A stretch of DNA of 64,000 nt from Jeotgalicoccus meleagridis (lineage in GTDB: Bacteria; Bacillota; Bacilli; Staphylococcales; Salinicoccaceae): NCBI RefSeq assembly GCF_903994045.1, contig NZ_CAJEWD010000003.1, positions 186,001-250,000 of the forward strand, given 5' to 3'. Positions within the stretch are counted from its first letter, which is position 1; each line of letters begins with the position of its first letter. The notes beneath the pieces were generated by a model. The model saw nothing but the letters and a program-made list of their open reading frames with translations. It was not told the DNA's origin and made no database searches. Shown here piece after piece: positions 35,508 through 43,320 of this stretch. A program made the position numbers and the translations under genes.

Positions 35508-35954
35508 ATGAAAAAAGCTTGGATGTTATTTGTGTTAGCAATGGTAACTGTTGTACTAGCAGCATGTGGTAGTGAAGAAACCAGAACTTTTGAAATGGAG
35601 GATACCGGTCTTACGAGCACACTGACTTATACTTATAGTGGCGACGAAGTAACAAGCCAAACAGCTGAGAACGTTTTAAATTATGAAGAATTAGGTATTG
35701 AAAAAGCTGATGCAGAAGAAATACTTAATCCTGTAGCTGAACAATACGAAGGTTTGGAAGGCATTGAATACAGCATTGAATATGGGGATGAAGAAGCTGT
35801 AGAAAGTATTGAAATTAATTATGAAGAACTGGACTACGAAAAAGCACAAGGGGTAGAAGGAATTCAATTAGAAGGTAATCCAGAAGATGGCGTCAGCATG
35901 GAGAAATCTGCAGAAATGGTAGAGGAACAAGGCTATACTGAAGTTGAAGAATAA
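35508..35954 (+). CDS. DUF1307 (YehR-type) lipoprotein, copy 1
   Basis: 148-residue secreted lipoprotein: signal MKKAWMLFVLAMVTVVLAAC with lipobox LAAC (Cys20), then an acidic DUF1307 domain (TYTYSGDEVTSQTAEN, YEELGIEKADAEEI). Function unknown; members are surface lipoproteins. ATG 35508 follows GGGGAG by 7 bases. A close paralogue lies 3.2 kb downstream and aligns without gaps. Confidence 0.86.
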   Translation: MKKAWMLFVLAMVTVVLAACGSEETRTFEMEDTGLTSTLTYTYSGDEVTSQTAENVLNYEELGIEKADAEEILNPVAEQYEGLEGIEYSIEYGDEEAVESIEINYEELDYEKAQGVEGIQLEGNPEDGVSMEKSAEMVEEQGYTEVEE

Positions 35955-36038
35955 TCTCTAAAGAGAAAAAACTGAACAGATTAAGTAATATTATTTCCAA
36001 TATATGTAGATTTTAAATTCTAAATTTTCTCAAAATAT

Positions 36039-36062
36039 GTTTTTTTGTGAAAAGTTGGGTAT
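36039..36062 (+). promoter_or_regulatory. Possible SigB promoter of the cytochrome c gene
   Basis: GGGTAT at 36057-36062 matches the SigB -10 exactly. GTTTTT at 36039-36044, 12 bases upstream, matches GTTTAA in 4 of 6. It lies 42 bases before the ATG. Confidence 0.35.
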
Positions 36063-36104
36063 ATTAGATATATAGTATCATTAATAATATTAGGGGGTCA
36101 GTTT

Positions 36105-36470
36105 ATGTTTTTCAAAAGATTATTGATGGCTGGTGGGCTTTCTATGGTGCTTGTACTCGGCGCCTGCGGTGGTTCAGATGAAGAGAGTACGGAAGAAGAA
36201 GGTACAGAAGAAGGTGCGACGACAGAGGAAGACAATAGTGCATCTAGCGGCGATGTTGATGCTGAAGGTATTGCGCGTGATAACTGTGCATCTTGTCACG
36301 GTGAAGACTTCTCAGGTGGCGTAGGACCAGCACTTGCTGGAACAAGTCTTAGTGAAGCTGATTTCGAAGAAACTGTAAGAAATGGTCAAGGTCAAATGCC
36401 TGCATTCAGTGAAGATCAAGTTAGTGATGACGAACTCTCTGCACTTTATACATTCTTTAGCGAACAATAA
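36105..36470 (+). CDS. Membrane-anchored cytochrome c (c551/CccB type)
   Basis: 121-residue lipid-anchored c-type cytochrome carrying electrons on the outer face of the membrane. Lipobox LGAC (Cys21), then a Glu/Thr-rich tether (24-55), then a heme-binding site CASCH at 61-65 with the probable axial Met in GQMPAF near 102. RBS GGGGG. A 16-bp terminator follows. It requires cytochrome c maturation genes, not in this window. Confidence 0.88.
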   Translation: MFFKRLLMAGGLSMVLVLGACGGSDEESTEEEGTEEGATTEEDNSASSGDVDAEGIARDNCASCHGEDFSGGVGPALAGTSLSEADFEETVRNGQGQMPAFSEDQVSDDELSALYTFFSEQ

Positions 36471-36503
36471 TAACTTAAGATTATAGGTAAATAAATAGTT
36501 TTT

Positions 36504-36539
36504 AGCTGGGATATGAATATATTCATATCTCAGCTTTTT
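36504..36539 (+). terminator. Terminator of cytochrome c gene
   Basis: Adjacent 16-base arms (36504-36519 with 36520-36535), one G-U pair, then TTTTT. Confidence 0.88.
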
Positions 36540-36675
36540 CATATTACACTATTTAAAAAATATTTCCTTTGTTTATTGTGAATAAAATCACATGTTAAAT
36601 ATGTAGAGTTGTATATACATTCTGAAAATTATGATGATATAATTAAGTTAAGGAAAACAATATGGAGGTAATGGA

Positions 36676-37404
36676 ATGTCAAAATTACAAGACAAAGTCG
36701 TCATTATCACTGGTGGTATTTCAGGAATCGGTAAAGCTTCTGCAGAGTTATTTAAACAAGAAGGTGCCAAACTCGTACTAGTAGATTTAGATGAGACAAA
36801 AGGACAAGCAGTTGCAAAAGAAATCGGTGGAGATACTATATTCGTTCAAGCTGATGTAACTAGTGAAGCTGATGCGAAGAAAGTATTTGATACAACAACT
36901 GAAAAATTTGGTCGCTTAGACATACTATTTAACAATGCCGGTGTAGGTGCAACCAAGCCAACTCATGAAGTTTCTTATGAAGAATACCGCAAAACAGTCA
37001 ACGTTGATCTAGATGCTGTATTTTTATTCTCTAAGTTTGCAATCGATTTATTCAGAGAACAAGGTAATGGCAATATCATTAATACAGCTTCTATGTATGG
37101 GTTGATTGGCGCAGCAGGTAGTGCCGCTTATAATGCTGCAAAAGGTGGCGTAATCAATTTAACACGTTCTCTTGGTATAGAGTATGCAGCTGAAAATATT
37201 AGAGTAAATGCCTTATGCCCAGGTTTTATAGATACCCCTATTATTCCTGCAGAGATGAAACAATCTCTGTCTGATATCACACCGATTGGTCGTTTAGGAA
37301 CCTCAGAAGAAATGGCAAAAGCAGCGTTATTCTTAGCATCAGATGATTCATCATTCATGACTGCTAACACTCTTACAGTCGATGGTGGATTTACAGCGCA
37401 ATAA
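36676..37404 (+). CDS. Short-chain dehydrogenase (classical SDR)
   Basis: 242-residue NAD(P)-dependent oxidoreductase with TGGISGIGKA (about 11-20), NNAG, catalytic Ser in NTASMYG and Tyr/Lys in YNAAKGG. The C-terminus TANTLTVDGGFTAQ is standard. The substrate is not inferable. RBS GGAGG seven bases from the ATG; own terminator. Another SDR of similar type lies 3.2 kb downstream. Confidence 0.88.
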   Translation: MSKLQDKVVIITGGISGIGKASAELFKQEGAKLVLVDLDETKGQAVAKEIGGDTIFVQADVTSEADAKKVFDTTTEKFGRLDILFNNAGVGATKPTHEVSYEEYRKTVNVDLDAVFLFSKFAIDLFREQGNGNIINTASMYGLIGAAGSAAYNAAKGGVINLTRSLGIEYAAENIRVNALCPGFIDTPIIPAEMKQSLSDITPIGRLGTSEEMAKAALFLASDDSSFMTANTLTVDGGFTAQ

Positions 37405-37422
37405 ATTCTAAATGACATATTA

Positions 37423-37461
37423 AAACAGGAAGAAAATCATAATGATTTTCTTCCTGTTTTT
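37423..37461. terminator. Bidirectional terminator
   Basis: 18-base arms (37423-37440 and 37442-37459) around a single base, with A and T runs outside, between convergent genes. Confidence 0.9.
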
Positions 37462-37464
37462 CAT

Positions 37465-38478
37465 TTATCTCATTGGCATAATTTTTAAGTAAGTTAAGCA
37501 TCTCCAAATATACTCTAATGGTCCGTATCTAAAGGCTTTAAGCCAGAAGTAAGTGAAGATTAATTGAATTAAATAAATTACGATAGAAAGGATAAGTGTG
37601 TGTATTAAACGAACTGGCCCATTAAACAAGAACGCTCCTGCTAGGTAAATTAAGATTGTTTGGCCAATATAGTTGGTTAAGGCCATTCGTCCATAATATT
37701 TTAAAGGTGTTAATAATTTCTGTCCTATATTGGTGTTTAACAAACTAATCAATAATGAAGTATAGAATATTGTCAGTACAGGCGATAGCATAAAGACAAC
37801 ATGGTTATATGTGTTTACTTGAATCGGGTATTTCTCATAGGCCTCTTTAGTTTGTTCTATTAACTCAAAGTGAGGCAAGACATAAAATGATTGCATGATT
37901 ATAACTGCTACAACGCTTGCAATCCCTGAAACCACACCAACAATTTGCCATTTTCTTTTAGCCGTCTTAAATGTATAAATTAGGTCGTACTGTGCAAAGA
38001 CATATCCTAATATAAAGTATGAAAGTACGGCTATTATCTTAACGTCAAAATATAGACATGCACCTAGAAGTAGTATGCCAAGAACTAAGTTCACTTCTTT
38101 CTTTAAAAATGAAAAGATGATCAATATTAAACCAAATATTGAATAACTCAACAAGGCTTCTCCAGGCTGAAGTTGCATGTGAAGTAAACCAAATATTGCT
38201 AGCACTATAATTCTTCTTAAGTACAATAGGTAGGTGTTTTGTTCTTTCTTTTTCGTATTACTTATAAAGATATAAAAACCAATTCCAAAAAGTGTAGAAA
38301 AGATTGTAAAGAACTTACCTTCTACAAAAAAATCTAAAAGTTTCCTGTATAAAATATCAGTTTCTGTCTGTGGCCACTGAACAGCAATAATCGCACCGAC
38401 ATTGACTAGTATAATTCCGAGTAATGCAAATCCACGTAAGTAATCTAAGGTATCAATTCTTTTAGGTAGTGTAGTCAT
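37465..38478 (-). CDS. DUF418-family membrane protein
   Basis: About 337-residue polytopic membrane protein of the YeiB/YxaH type (DUF418, acyltransferase-like fold). Family marks are the N-terminal RIDTLDYLRGFALLGIILVN and the C-terminal FRYGPLEYIWRCLTY. Function unknown. ATG 38478 puts the protein start just before the conserved block; an ATG at 38529 adds 17 charged residues and is less likely. Confidence 0.85.
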   Translation of the reverse strand: MTTLPKRIDTLDYLRGFALLGIILVNVGAIIAVQWPQTETDILYRKLLDFFVEGKFFTIFSTLFGIGFYIFISNTKKKEQNTYLLYLRRIIVLAIFGLLHMQLQPGEALLSYSIFGLILIIFSFLKKEVNLVLGILLLGACLYFDVKIIAVLSYFILGYVFAQYDLIYTFKTAKRKWQIVGVVSGIASVVAVIIMQSFYVLPHFELIEQTKEAYEKYPIQVNTYNHVVFMLSPVLTIFYTSLLISLLNTNIGQKLLTPLKYYGRMALTNYIGQTILIYLAGAFLFNGPVRLIHTLILSIVIYLIQLIFTYFWLKAFRYGPLEYIWRCLTYLKIMPMR

Positions 38479-38714
38479 TTTATTTTCATCTCGTTTCTCG
38501 TATTTTTCACAAGATGTATCGTACCGCATTAAATATCTCTAAACAATAACTGTGACAATAATGTCACCTCAAGAGTCTAAAGTGTAAGAAAAAATATATT
38601 CTATTTTTCTGTTTTTAATTACAGAAATAAGAAAAGTAATTTTTATAATAATAAGTTTATACTTTATACCGAAAGGAAACTTTCATGGTATCAAATATAA
38701 AGGAGACTATTGTT

Positions 38715-39161
38715 ATGAAAAAAGCTTACATGTTTTTTGTATTTGCGATCTTAACTGCAGTAATGACTGCATGTGGTAGTGAAGAAACTAGAACTTTTGA
38801 AATGGAAGAAACCGGCACGAAAAGTACTATTACTTATACCTACAGTGGTGATGAAGTATCTAAACAAACAGCTGAAAATATCGTAAATTATGAAGAGTTA
38901 GGTATTGAGAAAGCTGATGCAGAAGAAATAATTAAAACTGTAGCTGAACAATACAAGGATATAGATGGTGTTGAGTACAGTGTTGAATATGGCGATGAAG
39001 AAGCTGTAGAAAATATTGAAATTAATTATGAAGAGCTAGATTATGAAAAAGCTCAAAAAACAGATGGAATCATGTTACAAGGTGACCCGGAGAAAGGTAT
39101 TAGTATGGAAAAATCAGCAGAAATGATAGAAGAGCAGGGTTATACTGAAGTTGAAGAATAG
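38715..39161 (+). CDS. DUF1307 (YehR-type) lipoprotein, copy 2
   Basis: Paralogue of the lipoprotein at 35508: same length (148), lipobox MTAC (Cys20) and near-identical blocks GSEETRTFEME, NYEELGIEKADAEEI, NYEELDYEKAQ and the C-terminal EEQGYTEVEE. The sequence before the start (ATG 38715, AGGAG nine bases upstream) also resembles that of copy 1, so the duplication included the translation start region. Confidence 0.86.
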   Translation: MKKAYMFFVFAILTAVMTACGSEETRTFEMEETGTKSTITYTYSGDEVSKQTAENIVNYEELGIEKADAEEIIKTVAEQYKDIDGVEYSVEYGDEEAVENIEINYEELDYEKAQKTDGIMLQGDPEKGISMEKSAEMIEEQGYTEVEE

Positions 39162-39175
39162 ATTATAAAACTAAG

Positions 39176-39209
39176 AGCCCTGAGCATTTTATGCTCAGGA
39201 CTTTTTTTA
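39176..39209. terminator. Bidirectional terminator
   Basis: 12-bp stem with one mismatch on the plus strand (39176-39187 with 39191-39202), 3-base loop, T run, between convergent genes. Confidence 0.85.
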
Positions 39210-39746
39210 TTCACTAGTATTTGTTTTAATGATGATTTTTTCCATAGTATTTTGATTACGAGTTGTGAGTGAGATACCAAGCTTCTTTTCTAAGAAATTG
39301 TTGTTCACCTTAGAATTATGCATACCGTTAGGAAGATAATAATATATCGCCTCTTTTGTGAAGGTTACATACTCTTCATCTTTTGATAAAGACAGTATCT
39401 CAGCTTCTTTTTCAACTTCAATATGCGACATACTTGTAGCGATAAAAACAACGTTATTTTTATATGATGCATCTTTATATGGATTGTTTTTCATTATAAC
39501 TTCAAGCTCAGCAACAGTTTTAACGACTACTGGTAATTCAGCACCTAACTCACTTTTTATTACGTTATGCATATGCTCGCTAATCTCTTTTGCAGATTGC
39601 TCAGAGTCAAAGATAATATTCCCACTTTGAATATAAGTCATAACATTTTCATAACCAGCTTCTGTTACAACCTTACGTAAATCCGCCATCATCACCTTAT
39701 TTTTTCCTGTAGGCATGACACCTCTTAACAAAGCAATATATTTCAT
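39207..39746 (-). CDS. DUF1697 protein
   Basis: 179-residue soluble protein of the DUF1697 family, with the typical start MKYIALLRGVMPTGKNKV and middle block YIQSGNIIFDS. No known function. The second ATG of an ATGATG pair is chosen because GGAGGG is 6 bases ahead of it and only 3 from the first. Confidence 0.86.
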   Translation of the reverse strand: MKYIALLRGVMPTGKNKVMMADLRKVVTEAGYENVMTYIQSGNIIFDSEQSAKEISEHMHNVIKSELGAELPVVVKTVAELEVIMKNNPYKDASYKNNVVFIATSMSHIEVEKEAEILSLSKDEEYVTFTKEAIYYYLPNGMHNSKVNNNFLEKKLGISLTTRNQNTMEKIIIKTNTSE

Positions 39747-39856
39747 CATTACCCTCCTTAAAATACCTTATTATAAATTATTCAAGCTAATATTTTGATT
39801 ATTCTATCTAATCATTCCTATACTTAAATTACTAACTATAAAGGAGTTTTGCAATA

Positions 39857-40615
39857 ATGACAGAAAAAATTGTACTCATCACAGGTGGTGCCGGTGGAAT
39901 TGGTCAAGCTATTGCGAAAGAACATTTAGATAAGGGTAATAAAGTTGTACTTGTCGATTTAAAAAACGAAGCGCTGATTGAAGCGAAGAAAAACCTTGAT
40001 AGTAAAGATATTGAATTAATTGTTGGTGATGTTACTGATGTAGATAGTGTGAAAAACTTTGTTGATTTAACAGTTGATAAATTTGGTCGCATAGATATTT
40101 TTTATAATAATGCAGGCATCAATGGTCCTTTTAAACCTATAAAGGAATTAGATAAGAATGAATTCGATACGATTATGTCGATTAATACAACAGGTATTTT
40201 TCTCGGTCTAAAATTTGTTATTCCTCAAATGGAAAAACAAGGATTTGGTAGTATTGTGAATACCGCTTCAAACGCAGCTTATATAGGATCTGCAGGGATG
40301 GCAGGTTACATTGCTTCTAAACATGCTGTAGCTGGTTTAACGAAGACTGCAGCCTTAGAAGTTGCACCACACAATATTAGGGTTAATGCGATTGCACCAG
40401 CTGCGATTGATACGGACATGCTGGCAGATATTCAAAATAACTTATCTCCAGGTGAACCTGAAAAATCAGGAGAAGCGCTTAAACAAGGCATCCCATTCGG
40501 TCGCTTTGGTACTCCTGAAGAGGTTGCAAAAGTAGCATACTTCTTAGCATCTGATGATGCTTCTTTCGTTACAGGGTCCCTGTATAACGTTGATGGTGGT
40601 ATGCAGGCAGATTAA
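39857..40615 (+). CDS. Short-chain dehydrogenase (classical SDR)
   Basis: 252-residue SDR with TGGAGGIGQA (about 9-18), NNAGINGP, Ser in NTASNAA and YIASKHAVAGLTK. The C-terminal FVTGSLYNVDGGMQAD closes the fold. Substrate unknown. RBS AAGGAG eight bases from the ATG; a terminator follows. Confidence 0.88.
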   Translation: MTEKIVLITGGAGGIGQAIAKEHLDKGNKVVLVDLKNEALIEAKKNLDSKDIELIVGDVTDVDSVKNFVDLTVDKFGRIDIFYNNAGINGPFKPIKELDKNEFDTIMSINTTGIFLGLKFVIPQMEKQGFGSIVNTASNAAYIGSAGMAGYIASKHAVAGLTKTAALEVAPHNIRVNAIAPAAIDTDMLADIQNNLSPGEPEKSGEALKQGIPFGRFGTPEEVAKVAYFLASDDASFVTGSLYNVDGGMQAD

Positions 40616-40656
40616 TATTTTCAATGGCAATAACATATATTTCTCATAAAATTATC

Positions 40657-40693
40657 TTCCTCATAAGTTAAATTAGCTTATGAGGAATTTTTT
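40657..40693 (+). terminator. Terminator of SDR gene
   Basis: 11-bp perfect stem (40657-40667 with 40677-40687), 9-base loop, T run. Confidence 0.88.
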
Positions 40694-40734
40694 AGTATGC
40701 TAAATAAAGAGAATTATAGTTGAGGAGTGCTTAG

Positions 40735-41517
40735 ATGAAACAGTATGTTGTTGATGCTTTTACAAACCAAGTTTTCAAAGGTAACCCAGCTGCAGTATGC
40801 ATAATGGACAAATGGTTGGATGATGAAACCATGCTTGCCATCACAAAAGAGAATAATTTATCAGAAACTGCTTTTGCAGTGAAAAACGAAAATAAATATC
40901 AGTTAAGATGGTTTACTCCAGGTGGAGAAATAAATTTATGTGGTCACGCTACACTCGCTACTGCCTTTGTCATCATGAACTTTGTAGATAAAGATATTAA
41001 AGACATTACTTTTACTACGCTTAGTGGAGATTTAGAAGTGACTAAAGAGAAAGAACTTTATCGTATGACATTTCCAGCTTATGAATTGAAGTCTTTAGAT
41101 GTTTCACAAGAAATCATTGATACTTTAGGGGACACACCAGAAGAAGTATATATAGGACGAGATTTATTATGTGTGTTTAAAGACCAGGAACAAGTCACGA
41201 ACATACAGCCAGATATGGATAAAGTAAAACAACTCGACGGTTTGTTGTTACACGTCACAGCAGCTGGTAATGATAGTGACATAGACTCTATTTCCAGAAG
41301 TTTTGGACCTAAACTAAATGTAGTAGAAGATCCAGTGTGTGGTTCAGGACATTGTCATATTGTGCCGTATTGGTCAAAAGAGTTAAACAAAGAGGAAATT
41401 GTTGCATATCAAGCTTCAGAACGTGGGGGAATGCTGTATACAAGATATCAAGGGGACAATGTGACCTTAGCAGGAGAAGCGGTACTATTTTCAAAAGCTG
41501 AGATTTTTGTGGGTTAA
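40735..41517 (+). CDS. PhzF-family isomerase/epimerase-like protein
   Basis: 260-residue two-lobe protein of the PhzF/YddE family (diaminopimelate-epimerase-like fold). The presumed catalytic Glu44 is in NLSETAFAV. Conserved loops WFTPGGEINLCGHATLATA (about 63-81) and EDPVCGSGHCH (about 199-209) are intact. Family members isomerise aromatic or cyclic intermediates, but the stand-alone Gram-positive members have unknown substrates. RBS GAGGAG. Confidence 0.88.
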   Translation: MKQYVVDAFTNQVFKGNPAAVCIMDKWLDDETMLAITKENNLSETAFAVKNENKYQLRWFTPGGEINLCGHATLATAFVIMNFVDKDIKDITFTTLSGDLEVTKEKELYRMTFPAYELKSLDVSQEIIDTLGDTPEEVYIGRDLLCVFKDQEQVTNIQPDMDKVKQLDGLLLHVTAAGNDSDIDSISRSFGPKLNVVEDPVCGSGHCHIVPYWSKELNKEEIVAYQASERGGMLYTRYQGDNVTLAGEAVLFSKAEIFVG

Positions 41518-41559
41518 GTGAATACTTCATATCCTTTGGTTTTTTATCATGATAGAAAG

Positions 41560-41588
41560 ATAGCCAAATCCCAAGTGGGTTTGGCTAT
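41560..41588 (+). terminator. Hairpin after phzF-type gene
   Basis: Stem 41560-41573 with 41576-41588 (one bulged T), 2-base loop; followed by TTGATATTT, so only a weak U tract. Confidence 0.6.
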
Positions 41589-41732
41589 TTGATATTTACT
41601 TAAAAATGTGAAATTAGGGTAAAGAATGAAGGGTAAGACTTTAAAAAATATACGTTATAGTTTTTCTTTTATTATATATCCATAGTAAAATAATAATACT
41701 TTAATGAACAATGAGCAGATAAGGATGATTTT

Positions 41733-43304
41733 ATGAAACCTAGGATTGTTTTTCTACTTAATTCTATAGATGTAAACAGAGGTGGATTGACTCACGCATC
41801 TTTAAGACAGGCTAGTACTTTTGCCGATAATGGTTATGATACTCAAATTCTAACCTTCCATTATGAACCTCGCTTTCCTGTCATTTGTAAAAAGCTTAAA
41901 GAAACAGGGAAAGTTAGCGAAAAAGTCATCATCCGTAACATGTTTGAAGAGATGGCTCTTTACAGTGAAAAAGAAAAGGTCAACATTCGAAAAATGAAAG
42001 TAAAGATTTCCGATTATGCAAAAGATTATGCCATAGCTCAGAGAAAGAAGCATAATGCATATCGACTTTATAACAATGGCCTCTATGAGAAATATATCGC
42101 TCTCCGTGATGATGACACTCTTGACTTCATCGATTTTTTCAATGAAAATCGCTACAGAACAAGACGTGAGAATTACAACTATTACGGTCATTTAAGCAGA
42201 GTACAATATTTCAGCTTTGAAGAGAATAAGGGCAGACAGCAATTGTTTTTCGATAAAACAGGTCAGGCCTTCTTAAGTTTCTGGAATGAACCTGCTAGTG
42301 GAAAAGTCAGTCGGGTCATCCACTTCGGAGCTAATAATGAAATAATCAGTGAAACAACAGGTGACACGGTACCTCATAAACTTCACTGGCTGAACAGTAT
42401 CTTAAATGAATCCAATTCAAAAGTAATGGCTATTTCTGATACACGTAGTACTGATGAGTTGCTCGTCAAACTGAAACACCCACAAACTCTAACAGCACTG
42501 CGTATGCACAGTAACCACCTTAAAAATCCTGATGATCCTACTTCTGAATTAAACAAACGGAATGGCTTTGCTATAGAAAATATTAAAAATGTCGACGCAC
42601 TTGTCGTCCTGACAGAGAAACAGAAAAATGATATAGTTAATCGTTATGGATATGAGGATAAAATCCATGTCATTCCTAACTATTATGAAGTGAATAGTTC
42701 TAAAATCAAAGGTTTAAAATCCATATTTAGCAATATGACACAAAACAATAGTCAAAGGGACATGTCTAAAGTTATAGTCATATCTAGATTCTCAGGTATC
42801 AAAAATATAGACCATACCATCATGGCCTTTAAAAATGTCGTTAAAGAAGTTCCTGAAGCAACATTAGAAATCTGGGGCTCAGGAGAAGAGAAGAAGGAAT
42901 ATGCCGAACTGATAAAATCACTTGATCTCACTGAAAATGTACTGCTCAAAGGCTATACTCAGAATCCTGAAGAAATTTATCAAAGTGGTGGTTTATCCGT
43001 CTTAACTTCTAATGCTGAAGGGTTCTCTCTTGCAGTTATGGAAAGTATGGCGAATAAAACTCCTGTTGTCAGTTATAACATCAGATATGGCCCTTCTGAT
43101 ATGATTGAAGACGGGATAAATGGCTTCTTAATAGAAAAAAATGACATAGAAGCGTTATCAGAAAGAATCATACAAATGCTTAAACACCCTGAAAAAACAC
43201 AACAGATGGGTAGTGAAGCAGGTAGAACAATACAAACGAAATTCAGCAAGGAAATCTATCAAAAACTATGGTTTTCTTTCACGGACCAGCTGTTTAACAG
43301 ATAA
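41733..43304 (+). CDS. GT4 glycosyltransferase (TagE/poly(glycerol-P) glucosyltransferase-like)
   Basis: 523-residue cytoplasmic GT-B enzyme. The long N-terminal extension (about 1-180) with GGLTHASLRQA at 17-27 is typical of TagE/TarM-type teichoic-acid alpha-glycosyltransferases, and the C-terminal donor domain has the SRFSGIKNIDH start and AEGFSLAVMESM. It probably glucosylates poly(glycerol phosphate) wall teichoic acid. It is followed after 16 bases by a CDP-glycerol polymerase gene, with which it is surely cotranscribed. Confidence 0.83.
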   Translation: MKPRIVFLLNSIDVNRGGLTHASLRQASTFADNGYDTQILTFHYEPRFPVICKKLKETGKVSEKVIIRNMFEEMALYSEKEKVNIRKMKVKISDYAKDYAIAQRKKHNAYRLYNNGLYEKYIALRDDDTLDFIDFFNENRYRTRRENYNYYGHLSRVQYFSFEENKGRQQLFFDKTGQAFLSFWNEPASGKVSRVIHFGANNEIISETTGDTVPHKLHWLNSILNESNSKVMAISDTRSTDELLVKLKHPQTLTALRMHSNHLKNPDDPTSELNKRNGFAIENIKNVDALVVLTEKQKNDIVNRYGYEDKIHVIPNYYEVNSSKIKGLKSIFSNMTQNNSQRDMSKVIVISRFSGIKNIDHTIMAFKNVVKEVPEATLEIWGSGEEKKEYAELIKSLDLTENVLLKGYTQNPEEIYQSGGLSVLTSNAEGFSLAVMESMANKTPVVSYNIRYGPSDMIEDGINGFLIEKNDIEALSERIIQMLKHPEKTQQMGSEAGRTIQTKFSKEIYQKLWFSFTDQLFNR

Positions 43305-43320
43305 GAAAGGAACAATAACC

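Noticed and set aside
43213-43320. Longer start for the TagF-like protein
   Set aside because: The extra 36 codons overlap the preceding glycosyltransferase gene and lack an RBS; ATG 43321 has one and begins with the GT2 motif.
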